Shown: piece after piece, positions 7,436 to 16,807 of the stretch | How positions within the stretch are numbered: position 1 is the stretch's first letter | Layout of the letters: the number at the start of each line of letters is the position of its first letter | Assembly (NCBI GenBank): GCA_022844485.1 | Contig: JALHLQ010000007.1 | Coordinates: 64,770 to 128,769 of the forward strand | Origin: Xanthobacteraceae bacterium | Lineage (GTDB): Bacteria > Pseudomonadota > Alphaproteobacteria > Rhizobiales > Xanthobacteraceae | Length of the DNA stretch: 64,000 nt | Direction: 5' to 3' | Translations under genes and position numbers: made by a program | The notes under the pieces: model-generated | Seen by the model: the letters and a program-made list of their open reading frames with translations, nothing else | Told to the model about the DNA's origin: nothing | Databases searched by the model: none

Positions 7436-9380
7436 GCTCCTTGAGGCCTTTGTAGAGGTCGAGCGCCTCGGGATTGGCGAGCGCTTCCGTGTTCTTCACC
7501 GCGCGGCCATGAACAATATCCCGCACGGCCAGTTCGGTGATCTTTCCCGACTTGGTGCGCGGGATGTCGGCGATCTGCACGATCTTGGCCGGCACGTGCC
7601 GGGGCGTGAGCGCAGCACGAATGCGGTGACGGATGGTATCTTCCAGACCCCTGTAGAGGGTCATGCCGTCCTTCAAGCGGACAAAGAGCACGACCCGGAC
7701 ATCGTTGTCCCAATCCTGTCCGATGCAGAGCGCCTCGACGACCTCGGGAATCTGCTCGACCACGGCATAGATTTCCGCAGTCCCGATCCGAACGCCCCCG
7801 GGATTGAGAGTCGCATCCGAGCGGCCATGGATGATCATGCCGCCGTGGGCGGTCCATTCGGCAAAATCGCCGTGGTGCCAAACGTTGGGAAACCGGGCGA
7901 AGTAGGCATTGTGATACTTCAGTCCATCCGGATCGTTCCAGAACATCGCCGGCATCGACACAAAGGGTTTCGTGCAGACAAGCTCGCCCTTCTCCTCGCG
8001 CACCGGCCTTCCCTCGGCTGACCAGACGTCGACAGCCATGCCCAAGCCGGCGGCTTGAATTTCACCCCGCCACACCGGCGAGGTCGGATCCCCCAGGACG
8101 AAGCACGATACGATATCCGTGCCCCCCGAGATCGAGGCGAGGTGCACGTCGGATTTGATGGCGCTGTAGACGTAGTCGAAACTCTCCGCCGCAAGCGGCG
8201 AACCGGTCGAGGTGATCGTCTTCACCGTCGTGATGTCGTGTGTTTTCGCAGGCTCCAGACCGGCCTTCTTGCAGGCGTCAATATACTTGGCCGAGGTTCC
8301 GAACAGCGTGATGCGTTGCGCCTGCGCCAGATCCCAGAGCGCGGGCGGATTCGGCGCGAAGGGAGAGCCGTCATAGAGGATCAGCGTCGCGCCGCTGGCG
8401 AGCCCGGAGACAAGCCAGTTCCACATCATCCACCCGCAGGTGGTGAAGTAGAACATGCGCTCGCCTTCCCGCACATCGCACTGCAAGCGATGCTCTTTCA
8501 GATGTTGCAGCAGCGTGCCGCCGGCGCCGTGAACGATGCATTTGGGAACGCCGGTCGTGCCGGACGAATAGAGAATGAACGCGGGCTGATTGAACGGAAA
8601 CCGTTCGTAGACCATGGGCCGTTCGGCATGCGGGGCGAGAAAGGCTTCCAGCGAAAGCGCGCGCGAAAGCCCCTTGGCGACACTCTCCGCCTCGCCAAGA
8701 TAGGAAACGATGACGACGGTCTTGGCCGAGCTGAGTTGATCGACGATGGATTTGAGCTTGTCGGCGATCTCGATCCGTTTGCCGTTGTACCAATAGCCGT
8801 CGACGGCCACGAAAACCTTGGGCTCGATCTGGCCGAAGCGGTCCAGAACGCCCCGCTCGCCGAAGTCCGGCGAGCAGGAGGACCAGATCGCGCCGATCGA
8901 TGTCGCCGCCAGCATCAGCGCGATAGTCTCCGGCAAATTCGGCATCATGGCCGCAACCCGATCCCCGACGCCGACGCCGGCGGCGGTGAGGGCTTGCTGG
9001 AGACGCGAGACGAGGGCGCGAAGCTCTTGCCAGCTCAGGGTGCTCGCAGCCTTATCCTCGCCGCGGAAAACGAGCGCTTCGGCTGCATCCGAGCGGCGCA
9101 GAAGGTTCTCGGCAAAGTTCAGTCGGCCCTCGGGAAAAAACCGCGCCCCGGGCATCTTGTCGGCGTCGCGGAGGAGGACCGGGCCCTTGTCCCCGATCAC
9201 CCCGCAAAAGTCCCAAAGCGCGTCCCAGAACAGGTCCGAGCGGGCCACCGACCAGGCATGAAGTTCAGCGTAGGTCCGAAGCGCCAAGCCGTGGCGACGG
9301 TTGACGCCGGCCATGAACGCCATGACCTGACTGGCCGAGATCCGTTCCGCGGAAGGACTCCATGAAGGCGCGTCGCTCAC
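7425..9380 (-). CDS. Acetoacetate-CoA ligase
   Basis: ANL-superfamily adenylating enzyme (acetoacetyl-CoA synthetase) that activates acetoacetate with ATP and CoA, linking ketone-body or PHB turnover to central metabolism. Visible motifs are the P-loop-like YSSGTTGVPKCIVHG, the SGGTDIVSCF segment typical of this subfamily, and the C-terminal RTKSGKITE with the catalytic lysine. With a GTG start at 9380 (VSDAPSW) preceded by GAGGAAA, it is 651 residues, the usual family length; the frame stays open further upstream but that part looks non-coding. It is convergent with the iron permease. Confidence 0.93.
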   Translation of the reverse strand: MSDAPSWSPSAERISASQVMAFMAGVNRRHGLALRTYAELHAWSVARSDLFWDALWDFCGVIGDKGPVLLRDADKMPGARFFPEGRLNFAENLLRRSDAAEALVFRGEDKAASTLSWQELRALVSRLQQALTAAGVGVGDRVAAMMPNLPETIALMLAATSIGAIWSSCSPDFGERGVLDRFGQIEPKVFVAVDGYWYNGKRIEIADKLKSIVDQLSSAKTVVIVSYLGEAESVAKGLSRALSLEAFLAPHAERPMVYERFPFNQPAFILYSSGTTGVPKCIVHGAGGTLLQHLKEHRLQCDVREGERMFYFTTCGWMMWNWLVSGLASGATLILYDGSPFAPNPPALWDLAQAQRITLFGTSAKYIDACKKAGLEPAKTHDITTVKTITSTGSPLAAESFDYVYSAIKSDVHLASISGGTDIVSCFVLGDPTSPVWRGEIQAAGLGMAVDVWSAEGRPVREEKGELVCTKPFVSMPAMFWNDPDGLKYHNAYFARFPNVWHHGDFAEWTAHGGMIIHGRSDATLNPGGVRIGTAEIYAVVEQIPEVVEALCIGQDWDNDVRVVLFVRLKDGMTLYRGLEDTIRHRIRAALTPRHVPAKIVQIADIPRTKSGKITELAVRDIVHGRAVKNTEALANPEALDLYKGLKELSV

Positions 9381-9592
9381 TTGGGTTTCCTCGATGTCGT
9401 TCTTCGGAATGACCGGGCCTGCCAGGCTCGCCGCAAGCACCGGGAATGTCTTGCAACCTCTAATGCTTGAGGCAAATGCCGACAAGCGCCGGACAGCGGT
9501 CACGAAAGCGACACAGAGCCGGGTCACCGTCAAATCGGAGGGGCGCACGGCCCGCGGCGGTGCGCATTGTGGGGCTTCGTCAGTTGGAAAAA

Positions 9593-11524
9593 ATGCGATT
9601 TCACGCCTTTGGCTATAAACGCCTGGGATTGGTTGCGGCTGGGCTCGCGGTCGTGGCCTTGGGCGGTCTCCTGTTGGCGTCCTACCTCATTCCGGCGGAC
9701 GCCGTGCGCGATGCCATCAAGGCTGAGATTCGCGAGGCGACCGGTTTCGAGACGATCATCGCCGGTCCGATTTCCGTGTCGCTCTTTCCGTCTAGCTCCA
9801 TCACGTTCGGGGCCGTCCAGCTGCGGGGAGACGGCCAGGACCCTGCGCTCTATTCCGAGCGGCTGATCGCGCGCTTGCGCCTGATCCCCCTGATCATGGG
9901 CCGAATCGAGGCGGCCGACATCACGCTTGTCGAACCGCGGCTCGACCTCGTGACGGATGCCCGCGGAAACTCCAACTGGTCCTCGCTTGCCGACAAGCTC
10001 GCGACCGCGCTGAAGCCGCGCGCCGCCGGAGGGCAGCGCGTGGTCTCATTCTCCGAGATACGGATTACCAAAGGCACGCTCGTTGTTCGCGACGATGCTC
10101 AAGGTCTCCTGGAGACATTATCGGATATCGACGGGGCTTTGGCCTGGCCTGCGATCTCAAAGACATTCGGAGCGACGGCACGATTCCTGTGGCGCCTCGA
10201 GACTTTCGAGGCAAGCCTGACGCTGAACGACCTCCTCGCTGCGCTTCTCGGCGAGCGGTCGGGCGTCAAACTCCGGCTTGCCGGCAAGCCGTTCAAATTC
10301 GCCTTCGACGGCGCCCTCAGTCACAAACCGGCCATGAAGCTCGAGGGCGCGGTTGCGGCTGACGGGCCCTCGCTGCGCGAAGCCCTGGCATGGGCCGGGC
10401 GCCCCGCCCTGCCCGGGACAAGCGGCTTCGGTCCTTTTGCCCTCAAGGCGCAGACCAATCTCGTCGGCCATCAAGTTTCCTTGTCACCGATGAACGTGGA
10501 GCTGGACGGCAACTCGGCGGAAGGGGTGCTTGCATTCGCTTTGGAGCGCCGCCCGCGTGTTCAAGGTACGCTGGCGGCCGAGACGATCGATTTCACGCCC
10601 TACACGTCCGCCGCACAGGCGCTGCGAAGCCGGGAGAAGGACTGGAGCCGGGTTCCTCTCGACCTTGAGGCGCTCGACGGTCTCGATCTCGATGTCCGGT
10701 TGTCGGCCGGACGGGTTCTCATCGGGAATGCCCGATTGGGCCGGACCGCCGCGGCGGCGACATTGCAAGGCGGGCGGCTCACACTCACGGTTGGGGAATC
10801 GCTTGCGTTCGGTGGCGTCCTAAAAGGCGCCGTCGGCGTTGCGCGGACCGCGAACGGGGCCGAGCTCAAATCCGAGCTGCAGTTCGCCAACGTGGACGTG
10901 GAGTCCTCGTTCACCGAATTGTTCGGCATCAGGCGGCTGGAGGGAAAGGGAAGCCTGGCGCTTGCACTCAGCGCCACCGGCGAGAGCATGATGACGCTGA
11001 CGCGCAATCTCAACGGATCGGTCAGCCTTGCCGCCGAGAAAGGGGCGATGAACGGCCTGAACGTCGAGCAGCTCTTGCGCCGGCTGGAACGGCGTCCTTT
11101 GTCGGGCGGCGGAGATTTCCGCTCGGGCCGCACTCCATACGAAAAGCTGACGATCAAACTCAAGATCGTGCAGGGCACCGCAGCCGTCGAGGACGTGAAT
11201 CTCGAGGGTCCGGCCGTCCGGCTCGCCATCAACGGGTCGGCGAACATCCCCGCGCGCGACCTCGATCTGAAGGGTGTGGCCAGTCTCACCTCGTCGGCGA
11301 GCGGGACGGGTTTCGAGTTGCCGTTTGTCGTGCAAGGTCCCTGGGATGACCCCATCATGCTCCCCGATCCGCAGATCCTCATCCGGCGATCCGGTGCAGC
11401 AGCGCCTTTGCTGGACGCGGTGCGCGACCGCAATACCCGTGATGCCGTGCGCTCGGCCATCGAGCAGCTTGCAAGGCCGCCCGACGCCGGGGCGGCCCCG
11501 GTCGCGCGCCCCAATGTGCGTTAG
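9593..11524 (+). CDS. AsmA family protein
   Basis: A 643-residue envelope protein anchored by one N-terminal membrane helix (LGLVAAGLAVVALGGLLLASYL), followed by an AsmA-type beta-rich body. Members of this family (AsmA, TamB relatives) act in outer-membrane lipid transport or homeostasis. The N-terminal signature (ATGFETIIAGPISVSLFP, then ITLVEPRLDLVTDARGNSNW) and the C-terminal ALSATGESMMTLTRNLNGS stretch are typical of AsmA. The start at 9593 puts the helix at the very N-terminus; the frame is open upstream. The stop lies just before a repeat shared with 20.2 kb. Confidence 0.85.
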   Translation: MRFHAFGYKRLGLVAAGLAVVALGGLLLASYLIPADAVRDAIKAEIREATGFETIIAGPISVSLFPSSSITFGAVQLRGDGQDPALYSERLIARLRLIPLIMGRIEAADITLVEPRLDLVTDARGNSNWSSLADKLATALKPRAAGGQRVVSFSEIRITKGTLVVRDDAQGLLETLSDIDGALAWPAISKTFGATARFLWRLETFEASLTLNDLLAALLGERSGVKLRLAGKPFKFAFDGALSHKPAMKLEGAVAADGPSLREALAWAGRPALPGTSGFGPFALKAQTNLVGHQVSLSPMNVELDGNSAEGVLAFALERRPRVQGTLAAETIDFTPYTSAAQALRSREKDWSRVPLDLEALDGLDLDVRLSAGRVLIGNARLGRTAAAATLQGGRLTLTVGESLAFGGVLKGAVGVARTANGAELKSELQFANVDVESSFTELFGIRRLEGKGSLALALSATGESMMTLTRNLNGSVSLAAEKGAMNGLNVEQLLRRLERRPLSGGGDFRSGRTPYEKLTIKLKIVQGTAAVEDVNLEGPAVRLAINGSANIPARDLDLKGVASLTSSASGTGFELPFVVQGPWDDPIMLPDPQILIRRSGAAAPLLDAVRDRNTRDAVRSAIEQLARPPDAGAAPVARPNVR

Positions 11525-11527
11525 AGC

Positions 11528-12358
11528 CTATTGTTTTGTCGCATTTTCTACGGCGAACCGGCTTCCACTTCGCCGGACAATGCTCCGGTCCCGAAGCAGC
11601 CATGCGGCCGCGAGCAATCCGAGCGTCACAACCGCGATCATCAGGGTCGAGACGGCGTTGATCTGCGGCTTCACGCCCAAGCGCACGTCCGAATAGATCC
11701 TGATCGGCAGCGTCGTCGCACCGGGCCCCGTCGTGAAGCTCGCGATCACGAGATCGTCGAGCGACAGCGTAAACGCGAGCACCCAACCGGACAGGACAGC
11801 CGGCGCGATAAGCGGCAAGGTCACGCGGAAAAAGGTTGCGCGCGGCGGAGCCCCGAGATCCATCGCGGCTTCCTCGAGACTGCGGTCGAAGCTCGCGAGA
11901 CGGGAGCGAACGACGATGGCGACGAAACACATCGTCAGTGTCGTATGGGCGATCGTGACCGTCCAAAACCCGCGCTCCAGATTCATGGCGACAAACAGGA
12001 GCAGGAGCGCAAGAGCGGTGATCACCTCAGGCATCACGATCGGCGCATAGACGAGTGTCGAGAACACCGGGCGCCCAAGCCACGGCGTGCGCCGCGCGAG
12101 CGCCAGCGCCCCGATGGTGCCGACGATCGCGGCGAAAGTCGCGGAGAGCGCGGCAATGCGCAAGCTGACGAATGCAGCCGACAGCAGAGCTTCGTCGCGC
12201 CACAGTTCCGCATACCAGCGCAGCGACCAGCCGCCCCACACCGTGACGAGCCGCGAGGCGTTGAAGGAATAGATGACGAGAACGGCGATCGGCAGATAGA
12301 GAAACGCCAGGCCGAGCGCGACCGACAGCCAGTTGAACCAGGATGGTCCGCGGCGCAT
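11528..12358 (-). CDS. Spermidine/putrescine-type ABC transporter permease (PotC family)
   Basis: A 276-residue permease with about six membrane segments and an EAA loop (EEAAMDLGAPPRATFFRVTLP) as in PotC/YdcV. It overlaps the preceding PotB-like gene by one base at 12358, so the two are co-translated. It is last in a three-gene minus-strand importer operon. Its final residues are encoded by the interspersed repeat at 11531-11585, so the natural C-terminus may have been replaced. Substrate by family: polyamine or a related cation. Confidence 0.88.
   Translation of the reverse strand: MRRGPSWFNWLSVALGLAFLYLPIAVLVIYSFNASRLVTVWGGWSLRWYAELWRDEALLSAAFVSLRIAALSATFAAIVGTIGALALARRTPWLGRPVFSTLVYAPIVMPEVITALALLLLFVAMNLERGFWTVTIAHTTLTMCFVAIVVRSRLASFDRSLEEAAMDLGAPPRATFFRVTLPLIAPAVLSGWVLAFTLSLDDLVIASFTTGPGATTLPIRIYSDVRLGVKPQINAVSTLMIAVVTLGLLAAAWLLRDRSIVRRSGSRFAVENATKQ
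11531..11585. repeat. Rhizobial-type interspersed repeat, copy 1
   Basis: About 55 bp, core TCTACGGCGAACCGG, near-identical to the segment at 20225-20283. The repeat covers the 3' end of the minus-strand permease gene and encodes its last residues (GSRFAVENATKQ). Similar sequences are, from memory, very common in Bradyrhizobium-like genomes. Confidence 0.8.
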
Positions 12359-13260
12359 CAGACCCCTCCCCCGGTCCGGCCCGATGACAGCCGCTGGTAA
12401 GCGGCGATCGGCAAGAGCAGTACCACAAGCATGGCAATCGCGACCGCCGATGCGAGCGGCCAGTCGCGGTTGTTGAAGAATTCAGTCCACAGCGTTTGTC
12501 CGATCATGGATGTGGCCGAGCTGCCGAGCAGATCCGGCACGACGAATTCGCCCACGATCGGAATGAAACACAGCAGCGATCCGGCAAGGACCCCGGGAAG
12601 CGCAAGCGGCGCCGTTACGCGCCAGAACGTCTCGGCCGGCGGCGCGCCGAGATCGGCGGCGGCTTCGCGCAGCGTCTCGTCGAGCCCTTCAAGCGCCGCA
12701 TAGAGGGGAAGGACCATGAAGGGCAAGTACGAATAGACCATTCCGATATAGACGGCCGTATCCGTCGCGAGCCAGGTCACGGGCTCCCGTATGAACCCTA
12801 AGGCGAGCAAGACGTCATTGAGCAATCCGTCGCGCTGAAGGATCGTCATCCAGGCGTAAACCCGGATCAGAAATGCGGTCCAGAACGGCAGGATGACGAG
12901 CAGCACCAGAACGCTGCGCAGGCGGCGCGGCGCGCGCGCCATGCCGTAGGCGAGCGGAAAGCCGATGAGAAGCAGAATGGCTGTCGAGATGGCCGCCACT
13001 TCGAGGCTCTTGAGATAGGACGAGACATAGAGCGGATCGGAAAACAGGATGGCGTAGTTGTCCACCGACAATGCGCTCACGAAGTCTTTGATCCCCGCCC
13101 AGCCGCGCGTGAGGTCGAAGAGGGGTTCATAGGGCGGCTGCGCAACCGCGGTCCGTGAAAGGCTGAGCCGGAAGACAATCGCCAGCGGAAGCGCGAAAAA
13201 AACCAGAAGCCAGAGCAGCGGGACGAGCCGCACCAGTTTGGACAGTTGCGGGATTTGCAT
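12358..13260 (-). CDS. Spermidine/putrescine-type ABC transporter permease (PotB family)
   Basis: A 300-residue inner-membrane permease with an N-terminal helix (LVPLLWLLVFFALPLAIVF), about six membrane segments, and the coupling loop REAAADLGAPPAETFWRVTAP. YSYLPFMVLPLYAALE is a recognisable PotB/PotH signature. It lies 10 bases downstream of the ATPase gene. It should pair with the PotC-like protein to form the channel. Confidence 0.9.
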   Translation of the reverse strand: MQIPQLSKLVRLVPLLWLLVFFALPLAIVFRLSLSRTAVAQPPYEPLFDLTRGWAGIKDFVSALSVDNYAILFSDPLYVSSYLKSLEVAAISTAILLLIGFPLAYGMARAPRRLRSVLVLLVILPFWTAFLIRVYAWMTILQRDGLLNDVLLALGFIREPVTWLATDTAVYIGMVYSYLPFMVLPLYAALEGLDETLREAAADLGAPPAETFWRVTAPLALPGVLAGSLLCFIPIVGEFVVPDLLGSSATSMIGQTLWTEFFNNRDWPLASAVAIAMLVVLLLPIAAYQRLSSGRTGGGV

Positions 13261-13270
13261 GGCGCCGTTC

Positions 13271-14428
13271 CTAACCGGTGAGCACGAGCGCGGCTTGCGG
13301 AGCGAAGGTGAGCCACACGCGCATGCCGGGGCGAATGTCGCTCGCGCCGGATGTCGCGGCCGCTCTTGGAATCACGACGGACATGACCTGCCCGGTGTCG
13401 AGCTTCACCCGGTATCGCCAACTGTCGCCCCGGTAGCTCGCATCGAGCGTGTTTCCCGCCACCTTATTGATCTCGCTTTGCAGCGCGCCGACGCTGATCT
13501 GGATGTTCTCCGGCCGCACCGCGAGCCAGACCTGGTCGCCGGGCGCGGCTTCGGATCGGCGGGAGGACGTCAATCGATGGCCCCCGCAGTCGACGACCAC
13601 CCGGTCCGGTTCGGCGGCGACGACCCGGCTTTCGATAAAATTCATTTCGCCCATGAAATCGGCCACGAAGCGGTTGCGCGGCTGTTCGTAGATCTCCGCC
13701 GCGGTGCCGAGCTGGGCGATGCGCCCGACATCGAGCACGGCAAGCCGGTGCGCGAGCGTCATGGCTTCATCCTGGTCGTGCGTCACGATCACGAACGTCG
13801 TTCCGAGCCTGCGCTGCAGTTCGATCAGCTCGGTTTGCGTAGTCGTCCGCAGTTTCCGGTCGAGCGCCGCGAGCGGTTCATCGAGAAGAAGCACTTTGGG
13901 CCGCTTCACCAGCGCGCGCGCGAGCGCAACGCGTTGACGTTGTCCGCCGGACAATTGATCGGGCTTGCGGCCGTCCAGTCCTTCAAGGCGGAGCATTGAC
14001 AGCATTTCGGCGACGCGCCACGTGATCTCACGTTTGTGCAAACCATCGTAGCGCAGTCCGAATGCCACGTTCTGCACAACGGTGAGATGCGGAAACAAAG
14101 CATAGCTTTGGAACATCATGTTGACCGGCCGGCGGTACGCCGGGATGCCGCGGAGGTCTTCGCCCTCGAGCAGAACGCGCCCGGCATCCGGCGTCTCGAA
14201 CCCGGCCAGCAATCGCAGCAGGGTGGTCTTTCCCGAGCCGGAGGGACCGAGCAAGGCGAAGAACTCTCCAGCCAGAATGTCGAGGCTGAGGTCTTCAACC
14301 GCAGCAAAGGCGCCAAAGCGCTTGGTGACGCTCTCGAAACGGACCAAAGGCTCGCGCGCGCTCATCCCTCGGCCGAACGGGTTTCGCGAAACAGGTGAGC
14401 TTGATGCGGCGTCATCGGCGTGAAACAT
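13271..14428 (-). CDS. Spermidine/putrescine-type ABC transporter ATPase (PotA family)
   Basis: A 385-residue ATPase that energises polyamine-type import. Walker A (GPSGSGKTT), signature ([15 protein letters not shown]), Walker B (LLLDEPLAALD) and the switch His (VTHDQDEA) are all present. A C-terminal TOBE domain is typical of PotA. The first 21 residues look unconserved, and the ATG at 14365 (MSAREPLVRF) is an equally likely start, although neither has a good Shine-Dalgarno. It is first in the potABC-like operon. No periplasmic binding protein (PotD) is adjacent. Confidence 0.9.
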   Translation of the reverse strand: MFHADDAASSSPVSRNPFGRGMSAREPLVRFESVTKRFGAFAAVEDLSLDILAGEFFALLGPSGSGKTTLLRLLAGFETPDAGRVLLEGEDLRGIPAYRRPVNMMFQSYALFPHLTVVQNVAFGLRYDGLHKREITWRVAEMLSMLRLEGLDGRKPDQLSGGQRQRVALARALVKRPKVLLLDEPLAALDRKLRTTTQTELIELQRRLGTTFVIVTHDQDEAMTLAHRLAVLDVGRIAQLGTAAEIYEQPRNRFVADFMGEMNFIESRVVAAEPDRVVVDCGGHRLTSSRRSEAAPGDQVWLAVRPENIQISVGALQSEINKVAGNTLDASYRGDSWRYRVKLDTGQVMSVVIPRAAATSGASDIRPGMRVWLTFAPQAALVLTG

Positions 14429-14498
14429 CGGGACGGGCGCAGCGATGCCCGAGCGCGTGCCACGCTAATGGCAGCCAGCCGTCGGCTCAATGGGGATG

Positions 14499-15017
14499 TC
14501 AGGCCGTCGCCTTGGTCTCGTCGGTCTGCTTGCGGACGATCTCGGCGTGGTGTCGGCGCGGCTCGGGACCGTAATAGTCGCCCATTCGCACCATAGCGCG
14601 CGGCTTTGCAAGGATCGACACCATGCGGTCGAGGAGCGCCTTGCCGGACACGGGCTTCTTCAAGAATTCATTGACGCCGAGCCGCCCGGCTTCCACGACG
14701 CGCCAGCGCTCGCCATGGCCGGTCAGCATGATGATGGGAACGTCGGGCACGGGAAACACGCCCGGCGAGCGGACGATGCGCACGAGCTCGGCTCCGTTCA
14801 GCAAGGGCATTTCCCAATCCAGGATCACCAGATCCGGAGCATAAGTGCGGATGGCCTCCAGACCGGCGATTCCGTCGCCCGCCTCATGAATGTTCTTGAC
14901 GCCGAGATTGACCAGAAGATTGCGTACGACCTTGCGCATGTACTGATTGTCATCGACGATCAGCACCTCGACAGACTGGACGAGCTTCTCGACCTTCTTC
15001 GACAAGACAGAGTTCAT
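14499..15017 (-). CDS. CheY-like single-domain response regulator
   Basis: A 172-residue protein with one receiver domain at about residues 16-135 and no output domain. The acidic pocket is D22-D23, the phospho-acceptor is D67 (ILDWEMP), and the Thr of MLTGHG and Lys of LKKPV complete the active site. The C-terminal 35 residues are charged and probably disordered. A stand-alone regulator like this normally acts through a phosphorelay or protein contact. No kinase is adjacent; the nearest is the kinase at the left edge of the window. Confidence 0.88.
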   Translation of the reverse strand: MNSVLSKKVEKLVQSVEVLIVDDNQYMRKVVRNLLVNLGVKNIHEAGDGIAGLEAIRTYAPDLVILDWEMPLLNGAELVRIVRSPGVFPVPDVPIIMLTGHGERWRVVEAGRLGVNEFLKKPVSGKALLDRMVSILAKPRAMVRMGDYYGPEPRRHHAEIVRKQTDETKATA

Positions 15018-15160
15018 GATGACTAAGCTTCCCGCCCACGGACCGACCCTCCGGCCGAGCGCATTAGATCAAAGGTCCATTGCGGCGTTGGAAAAGTAAC
15101 GGCCTGCATTTGAAGATAAAGTTGATGCGGGCGGAAAGACTCCGTTAAGCATCCGCCTTA

Positions 15161-16657
15161 TCATTCTGAGAAGGCAAGGATTTCAGCCATAAAGCGCGCA
15201 AGCGAGGCTTGCTCGTCCTCCTTGAGATGAAGACCAAGCCGGGTGCGCCGCCAAAGCACGTCGTCCGCCGTCTGTGCCCATTCATGATGGATCAGATAGC
15301 GGACCTCGGCGCCCGTGAGATCGGCGCCGAAGCGAGGGCCGAGATCGTCCAGGCTCCGCGCATGTCCGATCACGTCGTTGATCCGCGTGCCATAATTGCG
15401 CACGAGGCGGGACGCGTGCGCCGCCGTCAGGAACGGCCACCGGCTGCGCGATCGTTCCACGAGGTCATCGATCCCGTCGAACCCGACATTGCCGCCGGGC
15501 AAGGGCTCGCTCGCCGTCCAGGACGATGTGGCGGCGAAAAACACACCCAGTCGGGCCAGCGCATCCTCCGCGAGCTTGCGATAGGTCGTGATCTTGCCGC
15601 CATAGACGGTCAGCAGCGGCGCAAGGCGGTGCGGCGCGTCGAGCACAAGAACGTAATCGCGCGTCAGGTTCTCCGCTTTCCTGGAGGTCTCGTCATAGAG
15701 CGTGCGGACGCCGGCATAAGCCCACAGCACGTCGTTCGGCGCAATCGGCTCGCGGAAATACCGGTTCACCGCGCGGCAGAGATATTCCATCTCAGCAGCC
15801 GTCGGCACGACCGATGCGAGGTCGCCCTTGAAATCCTCATCCGTCGTGCCGATCAGCGTGAAATCGCCCTCGAACGGCAGCGCAAAAACAACGCGGGAGT
15901 CGGTGTTCTGGAAAATATAGGCGCGGTCGTGATCGAACAGTTTCCGGACCACGATGTGGCTGCCCTTGACCAATCGAATGTGATCCGGCGCCTTCATGCG
16001 CAGGATCGTCTCGGCCACCGGCCCGACCCATGGCCCCGCCGCATTGACGAGGACGCGCGCGCTCAACGCCTCGCGCCGTCCGCGCACATTGATGGTGAGC
16101 CGCCAGCCGTCGTCCTCGCGTTCGGCGCGCACGAGACGCGTGCGGGACCGGATCACGGCCCCGCGCTCGGCAGCGTCCATGGCGTTCAGCACCACGAGCC
16201 GCGAATCCTCGACCCAGCAATCGGAGTACTCGAAGCCGACTCTCAGCACGCGCTTGAGCGGCACGCCGAGGGGATCGATCGAGAGATCGAGAACGCGGGT
16301 CGGAGGAAGGCTGGTGCGGCCTCCGAGCCGATCGTAGAGGAACAGCCCGCTGCGAAGCATCCAGGCGGGACGCAGTTCGGCATGATGCGGCAAGACGAAA
16401 CGAAGCGGCCGCACGATATGGGGCGCGAGGCGGAGCAGGACCTCGCGTTCGGCCAGCGACTTGCGCACCAGCCCGAACCGCCACTGCTCGAGATAGCGCA
16501 GCCCGCCGTGAATGAGCTTGGTGGAAGCGGAGGATGTTCCGGATGCGAGATCGCCTTGTTCGAGAAGCAGCACGCTGATGCCGCGCCCGGCGGCATCGCG
16601 CGCAAGGCCCACGCCGTTGATGCCTCCGCCGATGATGGCGAGATCGAAGTCGGCCAT
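15161..16657 (-). CDS. glpD: Aerobic glycerol-3-phosphate dehydrogenase
   Basis: FAD-dependent membrane-associated enzyme oxidising sn-glycerol-3-phosphate to dihydroxyacetone phosphate and feeding electrons to quinone. The N-terminal dinucleotide fold is DLAIIGGGINGVGLARDAAG. The GlpD signatures SSASTKLIHGGLRYLE and NAAGPWV follow, and the C-terminal DAO_C domain is present. I start it at the ATG at 16657 (MADFDLAI), giving 498 residues, the usual GlpD length. The frame is open to 16750, but that extension is a copy of the palindromic repeat, so it is unlikely to be native coding sequence. No other glp genes are nearby. Confidence 0.93.
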   Translation of the reverse strand: MADFDLAIIGGGINGVGLARDAAGRGISVLLLEQGDLASGTSSASTKLIHGGLRYLEQWRFGLVRKSLAEREVLLRLAPHIVRPLRFVLPHHAELRPAWMLRSGLFLYDRLGGRTSLPPTRVLDLSIDPLGVPLKRVLRVGFEYSDCWVEDSRLVVLNAMDAAERGAVIRSRTRLVRAEREDDGWRLTINVRGRREALSARVLVNAAGPWVGPVAETILRMKAPDHIRLVKGSHIVVRKLFDHDRAYIFQNTDSRVVFALPFEGDFTLIGTTDEDFKGDLASVVPTAAEMEYLCRAVNRYFREPIAPNDVLWAYAGVRTLYDETSRKAENLTRDYVLVLDAPHRLAPLLTVYGGKITTYRKLAEDALARLGVFFAATSSWTASEPLPGGNVGFDGIDDLVERSRSRWPFLTAAHASRLVRNYGTRINDVIGHARSLDDLGPRFGADLTGAEVRYLIHHEWAQTADDVLWRRTRLGLHLKEDEQASLARFMAEILAFSE

Positions 16658-16680
16658 GCCTTGTCTTATCCTTGAAGCGG

Positions 16681-16755
16681 CCAGCGGTCCGATTCTACCA
16701 TCCGCATCCGGTTCGGCCGGCGATTTGCGAATGTTAGAATCAAAAACCACCCGAG
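16681..16755. repeat. Degenerate palindromic element (D-like) in the glpD leader
   Basis: Reverse-complement relative of the element at 3382-3457. The left arm GGTCCGATTCTACCATCCGCAT is shortened and mutated, the right arm TTTGCGAATGTTAGAATC is intact, and the CTAG ends have decayed. It sits between glpD and the divergent SDR gene and so overlaps the likely promoter region of one or both. Confidence 0.75.
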
Positions 16756-16807
16756 CCTAATCCTCAAGCCGGCAAATCGCGGCGCTGTTGATGCGGAGAC
16801 TTGAGCG

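Noticed and set aside
16658..16750. N-terminal extension of GlpD
   Set aside because: The open frame upstream of the ATG at 16657 is mostly the palindromic element, and GlpD proteins start at the dinucleotide fold.
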